Shown one piece after another: positions 48,586-58,310 of a stretch of DNA of 64,000 nt. The notes under the pieces were generated by a model. The model had not been told where the DNA came from, searched no databases, and saw only the letters and a list, made by a program, of their open reading frames with translations. The translations under genes were made by a program, and so were the position numbers. The DNA comes from Pomphorhynchus laevis (taxonomy: Eukaryota; Acanthocephala; Palaeacanthocephala; Echinorhynchida; Pomphorhynchidae): the NCBI GenBank assembly GCA_012934845.2, contig WNNJ02001446.1, positions 62,001-126,000 on the forward strand, in the 5' to 3' direction. Numbering within the stretch: the stretch's first letter is position 1; every line of letters starts with the position of its first letter.

Positions 48586-48840
48586 GGCTAGTTATTAAAA
48601 AATTGCACGAAACTTTCCTAAAGGGAAAGTTTCGTCGGCACATGATGATGGAGGTTAGATAGTGTTGAAACTGGTTCGTATAATGCTGTTATCCAAGTAT
48701 AACAGCATGTTGAAACGTTAGTGCCAGCTACTTGTTAAAAAATTGCACGAAACTTTCCTAAATGGAAAGTTTCGTCGGCACAGGATGATGGAGGTTAGAT
48801 AGTGTTGCAACTGGTTCGTATAATGCTGTTATAATGCTGT
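48586..48840. repeat. Tandem repeat of about 135 bp with a perfect 11 bp hairpin
   Basis: The block 'AAAAATTGCACGAAACTTTC' occurs at about 48597 and 48735. Each copy contains the inverted repeat CGAAACTTTCC/GGAAAGTTTCG and then 'GATGGAGGTTAGATAGTG'. A second hairpin, ATGCTGTTAT/ATAACAGCAT, lies in the first unit near 48690-48716. It follows directly on the 305-335 bp array, with which it shares 'GTTGAAACGTTAGTGCC'-like words in reverse complement. Confidence 0.75.
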
Positions 48841-48873
48841 TGAATATATAACAATATAATAGGAAAATAATTT

Positions 48874-49032
48874 TTAAAACTTAGATTGCTTGCAATTATA
48901 CCTACAGTATCCATAACGTACAGATTCGGGGACTTGTAAATACGTTTGGTCATCAAACGAGTGTACGATTAATTCTTCATCTTCTGAATCTGAATCATTT
49001 GTCATCTGGTATTTTTCAGATTTGCGTGTCAT
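48874..49032 (-). CDS. Short acidic coding exon, unknown gene
   Basis: On the minus strand an ATG directly follows an acceptor (AAGTTTTTAG|ATG). It opens 52 codons to a TAA at 48874. The peptide starts MTRKSEKYQMTNDSDS and has an acidic run DSDSEDEE, then 'VHSFDDQTYLQVPES', with well-mixed codons. A possible donor AG|GTATAA at 48902 would end it as an internal exon after about 43 codons. I recognise no family. It resembles the piece at 7238-7393 in having its ATG right behind the acceptor. The protein-like composition and the splice site make chance less likely. Confidence 0.45.
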   Translation of the reverse strand: MTRKSEKYQMTNDSDSEDEELIVHSFDDQTYLQVPESVRYGYCRYNCKQSKF

Positions 49033-49365
49033 CTAAAAACTTTTTAATGTGATTTATTAACTAATGATAAACAAAAATGAAATGTCTATACATATTTATT
49101 ATATAATTAATATTTATGATTTATTATAATTAAATATTCGGTACAAACAGGTTCACATTAATCGCGTTTTGCTAATAGTTCATGATGGTTTCTCGTTATC
49201 CAGATATAATTGTCAGATAAATTATAAATTTTATAATTGAAATTATAAAATGTAATTATATCTAGATAACGATAAATTGATTAAAATTTATAAAATGTAT
49301 AAATTTTCTAAATTTATCAATTATAAAGATTTTATTATTTAATTACAATTTATCAATTATAATTG
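49033..49365. other. AT-rich flank of P4
   Basis: Nothing is recognised. The sequence is rich in TTATAAATT words, and the Penelope-like element begins at its right edge. Confidence 0.5.
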
Positions 49366-52300
49366 AAATTGATTATCAAACCAATCTTTGTAATATTATT
49401 ATCAATTAGCTTCTTCTTTGAAACTAAAGCATATCGGGCAAATAGATTGTGATGTTATAAATAATAATAATTGTATCGTAAGTAATACGACAAACAAATG
49501 TTTTTCATTAAATATTAATAATAATTGTAATTGCAATACCGCAAGTGTAGTGTATATAATACAATGTACATGTGGATTGCAATATATAGGAAAAACATAT
49601 CAAATGTTAAAAACTAGGTTTAGGCAACACATATATAATATACAGCATAATAGTCAAACTATATTTCATAAACATATGAGATTAATAGGACATGATATTA
49701 AAAACTGTAAATTATTTATTTTAGAACATATTATCGAAGAAAACATTTCAATATTAAATCAAAAACTATTAGAAAAAGAAGATTTTTGGATTAAAACGCT
49801 TAATTCCATGTACCCATTAGGATTGAATGACGTGGTACAAGGAATTGGCAGAAGTAGTATAATACATAATAAACAACTATATTATAATAATCCAGTTAAA
49901 CGCAAACCAAGAAGTCATGGTGATAAAAGGAATAGGAAAAATAGAGTTAAAAATATTAAAAAAGATATGTATATAAATGAACAATTAGAAATATTAAAAC
50001 AACTTTTAAAAGATAATGAGCTAAAAGATCTTTATGTAAATATAAGAAGGTTTTCTAAAAATATCATTTGTTCAATAAATCAAATTAATTGAAGAATATG
50101 ATGGTTTAAGTTGTATAATAGACAGTTATTGAAATATAAAATACTATAATCGGACAATAAATGTTAATAATAACAATAGAAAATATACATTAACCATAAA
50201 CTTCATTAATAAATGTATAGATAACATAAATATAGCCGGACTTTTAAATAATTCTAAAAGTAAAGAAATAATAGGGTCAGATTTAAGTAAATATATTCCT
50301 AAAATAAGGTATAAACTCCTACCACCATTAGGACGAAAAATTTGTAATTATAATAAAGAATTAAAATCAATATGTAACGATAATATTAGAAACATAATGG
50401 AAACAGAATGCAATTGTAAAAGTCTTAGTTTTGATAAAATAAATGAACATATATGTACCCATAATCTAGAATTAATTGAAAATTGTGAATTAAGAAAGCT
50501 GCTATCAAAAGGGTATAAATATAGATTAAATAATAACAACAACAAAAATAAAATTTACAATTCGTTATATAATAACTTAAATGATTACTTTAGTAAGCTG
50601 ATTAATAGTGAAAGCTCGAATATATCTAAGATAAAAATTTGGAAAGATTATATATTTGATAAAATTAAAAATAAAATGAAAATAACAAACAATTACAAAA
50701 GGAAAGATAAAATTAATAAAGATATGTATAAAGAACTTACTAAATTAAAAGGATAACTATATAATAACAACTATTTACAAAGCTAGTAATAACTTTGTCT
50801 TCATATGCAAAAAGCTTTATTATGATATACTAGTGAAAGAGGTTAATTCTAATGATTTAAATGTAAATCCAACATATGAACGTAGTGAGTTGAGTTTAGA
50901 AACAATTATTACAAGTCACTGTTCTATAATGGATAAAAAGGGTATAAAGGTTGAATTAGATAATAAAACTATACCTATATTATATTGGAATCCAAAATTA
51001 CATAAAAATCAAATAAAACCTAGGTTCATATGTAGTGCGTTTAAATGTACATTAAAACCACTTTCTGTCTATATGAATAAAATACTTAAAGTAATTAAAG
51101 CACACTTTAAAAAATATTGCAAGGTAATCGAAATTAATACTGGTATAAAACACTATTTCAGTATTAATTCTACAAAAGAATTTTTAGAACAGACAAAAGG
51201 AATAAATTTTCAAAATATAAATACATACGATTTTAGTACTCTTTATACAAATCTAGATTTAGTAGATATTAAAGAAGCGTTAGTAAAATTAATTAATCTT
51301 ATATTCGGAAAAAAAATACATATATATGTTATAATAATTATAACGCCTATCCAACACAAATTAAACCATCAAGTAAATATAAATATATGGATAACATTGA
51401 ATTAATAGAATCCTTAAATATTTTGATAAATCAAAATTATTTAAAAGTAGGGACATCTATATTTAGACAAGTAAAAGGTGTTCTAATGGGTGGTAATAGT
51501 AGCCCAATTATAGCTGACTTGTTTTTAAGCTTTATAGAATATGAATTTGTTCATAACTGTGTAAAAACTAAATCTAAACAATATAAATATATGAAATATA
51601 TGTTTCGATACATTGATGATATATGTGTATTTAATTCTAATAATTTTTATTCAATTAGTGAGCACATTTATCCATAAAGCCTTATTCTTAACAAAACCAA
51701 TATTAATGATAAAGAAGGTGTATATCTAGATATGAACATTAAATTAACATTAACTAAAACTACTATTAATTGATATCGTAAAGATGACATATTTAAATTT
51801 ACAAGAAACATATTTTTGCATGAGCATTCATGCATACCATATAATATAAAATATAATACATTAAATAATGAAATTTTAAGAATTGCAACAATATGTAATG
51901 ATATTGGCTTTCTTCAAAATCATTTAAATAATTTAATAGATACATATTTTAAACTAGGTTACTATAAAAATAAGATCAAGCAGAAAATAGTAAAATATAT
52001 AAATCAACACAATAATATAAAGAATAAATTTAAACTCTTAAGTGGCAAATTTTTATGGATGGATAATAGTTAATATACTTTGTATTATAATACGATACTA
52101 GATAGTTATTTCAGAGGAAATACATCATTAGCATGTATTTAGCCCCGCTGCTATGTTGGGTAGAGGAGTTAGGGGCCGAAACCTGATAGCATAGCAGTTT
52201 CTCCTGATGACCTCTAATCCTTATTCTGATACGACGTCTGTTATGTATTAGTCTATTCATAAAAATGACGTTTATTTTTAATTTTATTTATTTTATTTTT

Positions 52301-52440
52301 TATTTTTTAACTTGATTTAAATTATAGAAAATCTAAAAACAATTATTTATTTTATTATTTAATTATTAAAATTTTGATTTAGCATTATTATGTTTTGTTT
52401 ATTTTATAATTATATTAAATACGTAGACTCAGTTAGCTGA
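49366..52440 (+). mobile_element. Penelope-like element P4, most complete copy, GIY-YIG before RT (Naiad-like)
   Basis: Penelope-like elements copy themselves with a telomerase-related RT and mostly a GIY-YIG endonuclease. In P4 the endonuclease comes first. The open frame 49418-50092 has a CNC cysteine pair, the GIY-YIG box 'VVYIIQCTCGLQYIGKT' and 'RFRQHIYNI'. A linker follows with 'YIPKIRYKLLPPLGRK'. The RT (50397-51680) then has 'PILYWNPKLHK', 'RFICSAFKCTLKPLS', 'YDFSTLYTNLD', 'GVLMGGNSSPIIADL' and the catalytic box 'FRYIDDICVFN', with the thumb to 52073. The 3' tail has the hairpin CTGCTATG/CATAGCAG (52147-52199) and ends near 52440. Ordinary Penelope elements carry GIY-YIG at the C-terminus; an N-terminal one is the mark of the Chlamys/Naiad group. 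The frame breaks a few times, so P4 looks recently dead. Confidence 0.9.
49418..50092 (+). CDS. GIY-YIG endonuclease part of P4
   Basis: This 224-codon frame holds the N-terminal module. Residues about 25-45 are Asn/Cys-rich with 'NNCNCNTASVVYI'. The two halves of the GIY-YIG motif are VVYII and QYIGKT, and the following helix has the conserved Arg in 'LKTRFRQH'. A second conserved helix may be 'EKEDFWIKTLNSMYPLGLND'. In GIY-YIG nucleases the Tyr pair and this Arg form the active site. The C-terminal 80 residues are Lys/Arg-rich and would link to the RT, which continues in another frame downstream. The peptide ends at a TGA. Confidence 0.88.
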   Translation: MKLKHIGQIDCDVINNNNCIVSNTTNKCFSLNINNNCNCNTASVVYIIQCTCGLQYIGKTYQMLKTRFRQHIYNIQHNSQTIFHKHMRLIGHDIKNCKLFILEHIIEENISILNQKLLEKEDFWIKTLNSMYPLGLNDVVQGIGRSSIIHNKQLYYNNPVKRKPRSHGDKRNRKNRVKNIKKDMYINEQLEILKQLLKDNELKDLYVNIRRFSKNIICSINQIN

Positions 52441-52545
52441 TTTGATTTGATAATTAAAATTGATTATCAAACCAATCTTTGTAATATTATTATCAATTAG
52501 CTTCTTCTATGAAACTAAAGCATATCGTGCAAATAAGGAAAAAAC
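52441..52545 (+). repeat. Repeat of the P4 5' end directly behind its 3' end
   Basis: The words 'TTGATTATCAAACCAATCTT', 'ATTATTATCAATTAGCTTC' and 'GAAACTAAAGCATATCG' of 49368-49441 recur here with about two differences. The P4 body is therefore flanked by direct repeats of at least 80 bp. This is the tandem or pseudo-LTR layout known for Penelope-like elements. The right copy breaks off near 52540. Confidence 0.8.
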
Positions 52546-52619
52546 ATTATTTTGATGGATGCAGGATTTTTATCATAAAGAATTGTGATCAATAGTTTAT
52601 TATCTAGATAGAACAAATT

Positions 52620-52910
52620 AATATTAGAATTCAAAGCATTATCCTAAAATTAATTGCAGATATTATCGAATTAGTTGAAACTATTGTAAAATTGAATGCA
52701 ACTATTTTGATATTGAATTCAACTATTATCACTTGGAAATAGAATGTTGAAGCAAGTTGACGGATTGTCCAATCCTCTTGTATAAGTATTCGCTGAGTTA
52801 TATATGAGGTAATCTTTATACGACGAGTCATCCCGGAGAAAAAGTACACAAATTGTCTTCTAACCAATATTTCGGCTGCCCGAGCAGCCCTCTTCAAAGG
52901 ATTGTAAGTT
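52620..52910 (-). repeat. Short repeat with hammerhead-like motif
   Basis: This mixed sequence ends, on the minus strand, with TTGAAGA, a 6 bp stem GGCTGC/GCAGCC, and GAAA at 52861-52899. The box order is that of a hammerhead (box I CTGANGA has T for its first C). No protein is supported. The likely unit is the whole 52620-52910 patch, which is less AT-rich than its flanks. Confidence 0.45.
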
Positions 52911-53734
52911 ATTTATCATAACCAAGACAATTGTTTTAACCAGTAAATGACACATGATGTATTTTAGTATTAAATGGTTTAGTATTTTTGGTTAATATAT
53001 TTATAAACAAGCAGTTTATGAACGATAGAAGTAAGGGAAACTAAAAGACGAATGAGTGAATATTTATTTTATTTAAAATAAATAATTTATTAATAAATAT
53101 TTATTTATTAAATATTTATTTTATTTTATTTATAGAATAATAAATATAGAATTTAATTGTTATATATAATTTCCTTTTTATTTTCACAATATATCTAGAA
53201 AATAAAAGATGAGTAAAACACGCGGAATGTAAATACATCTTCAATCGCAGCTAAATTATAATAGGATAAATCAAACTAGTTAACCTATATACTTATACTC
53301 TATTTAAAAATTATAATCAAATACATGCCAAATGTATCTTTTCTGATAAAAATTGAATATATAGAATAATATATTATTCTAAGTCAGAGTATTTTTACTA
53401 TTAGTCCGTTATTATTTGATGCTTAAGACTATAAATATGAATTTGCCATTTTTTAAAATTTTATATTTTCATTTACTAATATTTCAAATATAATGATATA
53501 ATTTACTTATATATAATTTACTTTTTATTTTCCTAATATATCTAGATATATTAATTTTGTATAATTTTGTCATTTTACCTGTATCAATTAAATTATTAAT
53601 GAAAATTAATTTAATTTTAATAATTTGATATCAATATTTGTTTTAAAATGGATATATCTTACAATGGATGAATCAATAAAAATATTCCGCATAGGAGTTT
53701 AAATTTATTTTAAATAATTATTGGAGCTGTATCA
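52911..53734. other. AT-rich intergenic stretch
   Basis: I see no gene, repeat or structure that I can support. Confidence 0.55.
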
Positions 53735-53830
53735 TCGAAAATATGATTTTTTTTATTTTTTCGCTAACTTCTGTTAGCATCTTCAGAAAATTACTCTGGT
53801 AATCACTTCAGGTAATCAAGTTCCAATAGT
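53735..53830 (-). repeat. Half of the foldback element seen at 17049-17191
   Basis: The minus strand reads CTGAAGA, a GCTAAC/GTTAGC stem and GAAA at about 53757-53788, as in the left arm at 17 kb. The mirror arm is absent here. It is a solo arm or a deleted copy. Confidence 0.6.
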
Positions 53831-54554
53831 TATTAGTTTAAATTTATTTTAAATAATATTTTATTTTTAAAAGTTGTTAATTTAATGTTCCTTTCTAGAT
53901 AAATAGATTTTTATAAATAATATAAAAAACCTGATACAGTGCTTATATGTAATATATAATATCTAAATTATATTTATCTTAATATAGAGGTAAAGGCATT
54001 ATAAATTCGTAACAAACTTACTTTATACTGTACTACAAATCATATCATTTGCCAATATTTCTTAGTTGATGTGCTTGGTTTAAGCGTTTTTTCAAATAAG
54101 TGTGAAATATTGACAAATACCAGAAAATATAGATTTGGACGGTGCAATAGCATAATGCGCTATTGACAATTGCCATCATCTCGCCGATAGTTATAGCTTT
54201 CAGTCGTTTGGATATGAGTGAGTGTAAATTACGAAACTTAAATAAACTTTAAACACCCGTTTCTAGTCCACATAGCTACTGATAATTCCGTATTCTGGAA
54301 GAGTAAGTGTATCATTAAGATAATTATGACTGATAATTATGATAACATTAACGCTGCGATTATTTTTTCAACGTTATCGTTATAAAAACATCATTGCAAC
54401 TCATAATGACTGAGTACTTTCAATTCAGTCGTTTCAACTCATAAGGACTTAGTCCTTCGAGCTCGGTCGTATAAACTTATAAAGACACATGAAACCTAAT
54501 AGCGTCGACATAAATATCTTCTATATAAACCATTAGAGGTTTTCATACATTATT
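53831..54554. other. Intergenic stretch
   Basis: It is AT-rich to about 54050, then mixed to 54520 without a recognisable gene. Two similar words, 'ACTCATAATGACTGAGTACTT' less its last base and 'CTCATAAGGACTTAGTCCTT', follow each other near 54400 and 54440. Confidence 0.4.
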
Positions 54555-55240
54555 TCATAGTGTATGAAAACCAATATCATTACATATTGTTACAATTCTT
54601 AAAATTTCATTATTTTCACTTAAGAGTTTGTTGATATATACAAATTTTACTATTTTCTGCTTGATGTTATTTTTATAGTAATCTAGTTTAAAATATGCAT
54701 CTATTAAATTTTTTAAATGATTTTGAAGAAAGCCAATATCGTTACAAATTGTTGCAATTCTTAAAATTTCATTATTTAATGTATTATATTTTATATTATA
54801 TAGTATGCATGAATGATCATGCAAAAATATGTTTCTTGTAAATTTGTCATCTTTACGATATAAATTAAAAGTAGTTTGAATTGATGTTAATTTAATGTTC
54901 ATATCTAGATATACACCTTCTTTATCATTAATATTGGTGTTGTTAAGAATGAGGCTACCTGGATAAATTTGTTCACTAATTGAATAAAAATTATTAGAAT
55001 TAAATACACATATATCATCAATATATCGAAACATAATTTTCATATCTTTATATAATTTAGATTTATTTTTTTGCACAGTTATGAACCATTCATACTTTAT
55101 AAAGCTTAAAAACAAGTCAGCTATAATTGGGCTACTATTACCTCCAATCGAAACACCTTTTATTTGTCTAAATATAGATATCCCTACTTTTAAATAATTT
55201 TGATTTATCAAAATATTTAAGGATCCTATTGAATAAAATT
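54555..55240 (-). mobile_element. Penelope-like element copy P5, RT C-terminal half
   Basis: The minus strand has one long frame with 'SLNILINQNYLKV', 'RQIKGVSIGGNSSPIIADLF', the catalytic box 'FRYIDDICVFN' and the thumb 'FLHDHSCILYNIKYN' down to about 54600. It is closely similar to P4 and less broken than P1-P3 over this part. The N-terminal half, the GIY-YIG module and the 3' tail are missing. The last 60 bp repeat the words 'EILRIVTICNDIGF' a second time, a small duplication. Confidence 0.87.
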
Positions 55241-55384
55241 TTATCTTGCAAGTAATTGCAAATATAAATTCAAATTGAAGTTGCACATACAGGGGAAGGT
55301 AATTAATTCAACTTTCTCTGAAGTTGAATTTGCAAAATGTTAAATGAATTGTATGACATTCAATCAAATTGTCAATATAGCTGA

Positions 55385-55500
55385 CGATTCGAATGATTAT
55401 CAGCCAGCATTAAAAGAACTGAAACGTGAAACGTAATAGATCTGTAGATGATGAGGTTCACCAATACTGAAATGTAGCGTACTGCTGTTGTCTTATATAT
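55385..55500 (+). repeat. Dispersed repeat, left copy, with hammerhead-like motif
   Basis: The words 'AACGTGAAACGTA', 'GTAGATGATG' and 'CAATACTGAAATGTAGCGTA' are shared with 56565-56680 in the same order and direction. At 55442-55487 the fold is: stem I CTGTAG/CTGCTG, box I ATGATGA (A for the first C), stem II GGT/ACT, box II GAAA, stem III ATG/CGT with loop TAG, then A at the cleavage position. Confidence 0.55.
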
Positions 55501-55731
55501 AGGATGAAAGCAACGTGCAGAATAAAATAGTCAAAAAAATCAATTACAACAATGACTTACAGGTATACAAACAAAATTACAGCAAATAGTATTATTTTAT
55601 ATTTTATTAGTATTTATGTAAAAATCTAAAATTTTACTATAAAATCACCGTAATGCATTTATATAGTATTTTTTATGGCTTAATCTGCGTATAAAATCAA
55701 ACAAGATACGTAATTTTTAGAGTATTTCCAT

Positions 55732-56097
55732 TTATATGCGAGTACTGAAAAGATATATGTGTAATAGCGCATCAATATGAGAGCTTTTCCGTTTTAAAAT
55801 ACAAAAGGCATCTGAATTTTCATCGTTTGTACATGTATTGGCATAAATAAATTCAACTTGTGTTTCTGGCCGACTTTTATTACGCCTTTGAAGTACGCAA
55901 CTCACAAAACAATTATATTCATTTACATTTACTTCATTTACAATGTCTCTCAAGCAGGAATCAGCTATAGCATTAGCATATAGTTTCAGCTGCTTGCTCG
56001 TGTGCAGATTAGAATGCTGAGGAACGTTGAGCTCTAAATGCTTTAAACCAATTTTATGAAGAATCTCTTTCTTAGAAGTCTCGGAATTTATAGCCAT
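55732..56097 (-). CDS. Small single-exon protein, possibly Tctex1/DYNLT-like
   Basis: The frame of 121 codons runs from a true ATG (MAINSETSKKEILHKIG) to a TAA. Codon use is mixed and the frame stands out from its AT-rich flanks. Residues about 38-60 form a helix-like 'LYANAIADSCLRDIVNEV'. Next come strand-like 'YNCFVSCVLQRRNK', 'VEFIYANTCTNDENSD', and a hydrophobic end 'ALLHIYLFS'. Two helices followed by strands with a 'cVlqr' strand and a C-terminal hydrophobic strand recall the Tctex1 dynein light-chain fold, and the size suits it. The identity I can see is low, so this is a suggestion. Similar hammerhead-like repeats sit about 230 bp downstream and 470 bp upstream of it. It could also be an exon of a larger gene. 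Confidence 0.55.
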   Translation of the reverse strand: MAINSETSKKEILHKIGLKHLELNVPQHSNLHTSKQLKLYANAIADSCLRDIVNEVNVNEYNCFVSCVLQRRNKSRPETQVEFIYANTCTNDENSDAFCILKRKSSHIDALLHIYLFSTRI

Positions 56098-56560
56098 TTA
56101 GGGGCTTAAATTTCTCAGTTTTAGTTTTCTCTTAAAATCGGCATATGTTCATCAATTTTATAAATAAAAATAACTGAAATTGAGTGTATATGTATATGTT
56201 ACCATAGCGATTAATAATCGCGTCTATAAGAAAACGCTTTAAATTTATTCACACTATAAAGAAAATAAAGTTCAATTTAAAGTTGTTATTTCCAAAGTGA
56301 CATTTCCTCTTTAATTCGATATATAGGAATCGCTAGAAGTTCATATTACAACATTCTAATTTAGATCATACGGATATGTCCTCTTCCAGCAAAAGACATT
56401 TATCAGAATTATTGAAAACAAGAGAATTGAAATTTTTTCAGCTTCAATCCTATTTATAAGCCAACATCAACTACAGATCCGATACATACGTTTCTGATTT
56501 TAAATAAAATCAGCGTTTTTCATTTAAATTTGCAAATTTCCAACAAACGATACAACAGAA
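56098..56560. other. Upstream region of the 55.7 kb gene
   Basis: It is mixed to AT-rich. No promoter element is identifiable, and no further exon was found. Confidence 0.45.
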
Positions 56561-56685
56561 GTCGAGTGATCGCTAGTCAACATTAAAGGACTAAAACGTG
56601 AAACGTAGATATTGAATCAGTAGACGATGTTGTTCATCAATACTGAAATGTAGCGTACTGCTGATCGCTTAAACATGTGATTGAG
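56561..56685 (+). repeat. Dispersed repeat, right copy, with hammerhead-like motif
   Basis: This is homologous to 55385-55500. At 56618-56663 stem I is a complete CAGTAG/CTGCTG (one T-G pair), box II is GAAA, stem III is ATG/CGT with loop TAG, and the cleavage base is A. Box I is degenerate (ACGATGT). The change from CTGTAG to CAGTAG in stem I restores a pair that is missing in the left copy. Confidence 0.55.
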
Positions 56686-57187
56686 GGAAAATGTCGAATA
56701 AAAATAATCATAAAAATATGACTATTTTTAAAAATACAAATTCATAAAAAAATTTGTTTAGATCTGATTTGAATGCATTCCAACAATTAAACCATTACTG
56801 ACAAATAATAATGAATCATAATGATATGATCATAATAATATCATTTTGAGATGATATATTATATCTAAGATATGATATAGATCTTATAATATCTTAAAGA
56901 TGTGATGTCTATGTGATATGATATCATATATGATATCTTATGGATATAATAATATGTTATATAAGATATGGTATATATGCTGAGCGGCAAGGATTAGTTG
57001 TTAGATGGTATCTAAAGGTGTTTCAACGGGAAATTTTAGCTTGTTTCTCAGGGTAAAGAAATGCGAAGGAACGATAATGATGTAAGCTCGATTGTCAAAG
57101 TTTGAATTAAGTAGAACACAAAGACATAAAGAAATAATGAAGTCATAAAAATGGGCCTGGGAAAGGTTGATATATGTATATATATGT
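56686..57187. repeat. AT-rich stretch with GATAT-type simple repeats
   Basis: From about 56810 to 56970 the sequence is built of ATGATAT and GATATC-like words. The remainder to 57187 has a (TATATG)n run at 57173-57196 and an 82-codon minus frame with no domain. Confidence 0.5.
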
Positions 57188-57782
57188 ATATATACAATGA
57201 ATACACATGAAAAACATACTATATATAGATTAAAGCAGAAAGAATTCACTATATACTAATTGCATGACGTAGCCTTCGCTTTCGAAGTCAATATAATACA
57301 GTGAATTCTTTTCAGTGTAATAGACATCAGCGGGATCATTAAATGATCAATATAATAAACAAAGGAAGTACTGCCGCCTGGGATCCTCAGAAGATCAATA
57401 AATAAATTAGAGATGTGATTCAACAAGGACTGTCTATTACACCTATCTGCATCTTTCTATATATAGAGAATTTAATCCTTCACCACTGCAAGACGGCATA
57501 CCGCTTTGGCTTTGAGAAGCCTCATCAGTTGTAGCACATACAATGAATATACATGAAAAACACTATATATAGATTAAAGCGGAAAGAATTCACTATATGC
57601 TAATTGCATGACGTAGCTTTCGCTTTCGAAGTAGTGCAGCAAATTCTTTTCAGTGTAATAGACATTATCGAGATCATTAATTGATCAATAAAATAAACAA
57701 GAAAGGAAGTATCGCCGCCTGGGATCCTCAGAAGATCAATAAATAAATTAGAGGTGTGATTCAACCAGGACTGTCTGGTTGT
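57188..57782 (-). repeat. Tandem repeat of about 350 bp, nearly two units, with hammerhead-like motif
   Basis: The word 'ACACATGAAAAACATAC' and the block 'AGAATTCACTATATACTAAT' at about 57203-57260 recur at about 57550-57600. Later in both units come 'ATTGCATGACGTAGC', 'CGCCTGGGATCCTCAGAAG' and 'GTGATTCAAC'. The linking segment carries the motif at 57486-57534. The second unit stops before that segment, so the array has two bodies and one ribozyme-like link. Confidence 0.8.
57486..57534 (-). ncRNA. Hammerhead ribozyme-like motif with one core change
   Basis: Minus strand: stem I CTACAA/TTGCAG (five of six pairs), box I CTGATGA intact, stem II GGCTT/AAGCC with loop CTCA, then AAA where GAA is expected, stem III GCGG/CCGT with loop TATG, and C at the cleavage position (GTC). 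Every helix of a type I hammerhead is present. The only core change is G12 to A, which in known hammerheads removes most activity. Confidence 0.65.
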
Positions 57783-57870
57783 ATGTATATATATGTTGTC
57801 ATTCTTAAACTAAAATCAATTTATAAGCTACTTTCCGTTGGGATCACGCTATGATCAAAATATATTCGAA

Positions 57871-58088
57871 ATATGATGATTGGTATCTACCAACGAAAAA
57901 ACAAAGATTAATTCTACAATTTTACGTTTCGACTTACGGCTTCTTCAAAAATTGTGGGTTTAAGCTGTTATTTATTTTCTAACAAAATATTTTAATAAAC
58001 ACGCAATTTTTGAAGAAGCCGCGAGAAACGTAAAATTGAAGAATAAATCTTCGATTTTTTTGTTGGTAGAGATCAATAATCATATATC
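57871..58088. mobile_element. Foldback (MITE-like) element, about 218 bp
   Basis: The left arm starts 'ATATGATGATTGGTATCTAC' and ends with CAAAAATTG. The right arm is its inverted copy, with scattered differences, around a 60 bp AT-rich centre. The arms hold ACGTTTCG and GGCTTCTTC with their complements. In sense this gives GAAGAAGCC followed by GAAACGT, a box order like that of the 17 kb foldback. No protein is encoded. Confidence 0.75.
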
Positions 58089-58310
58089 GTATACATAAAT
58101 TTACGCAAAAACCAAAGGAAAATCAAAGTTAAAGGAAGCTGATACGTTGCGGGTGATTGGCTATTTCAGTACTAAACTACTATCGAATTCTTAATAATTC
58201 ACAACACGGCTTCCGACGGCCGCTCATGCCTAACTGACGGCGTGAGTATGTCAAAAGGTACATAGATATTGTATGCCGGTCCTCCTCTGCATGCAGTAGT
58301 AAGAGGTCTC

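Noticed and set aside
50093-50200. In-frame TGA in P4 as a selenocysteine codon, as reported for some Naiad elements
   Set aside because: No SECIS-like structure was identified and the frame also changes nearby, so simple decay is the better explanation.
54225-54275. Possible hammerhead (TATGAG ... ACGAAAC)
   Set aside because: Box I does not match the consensus at several places, and no stem I or stem III partner is visible.
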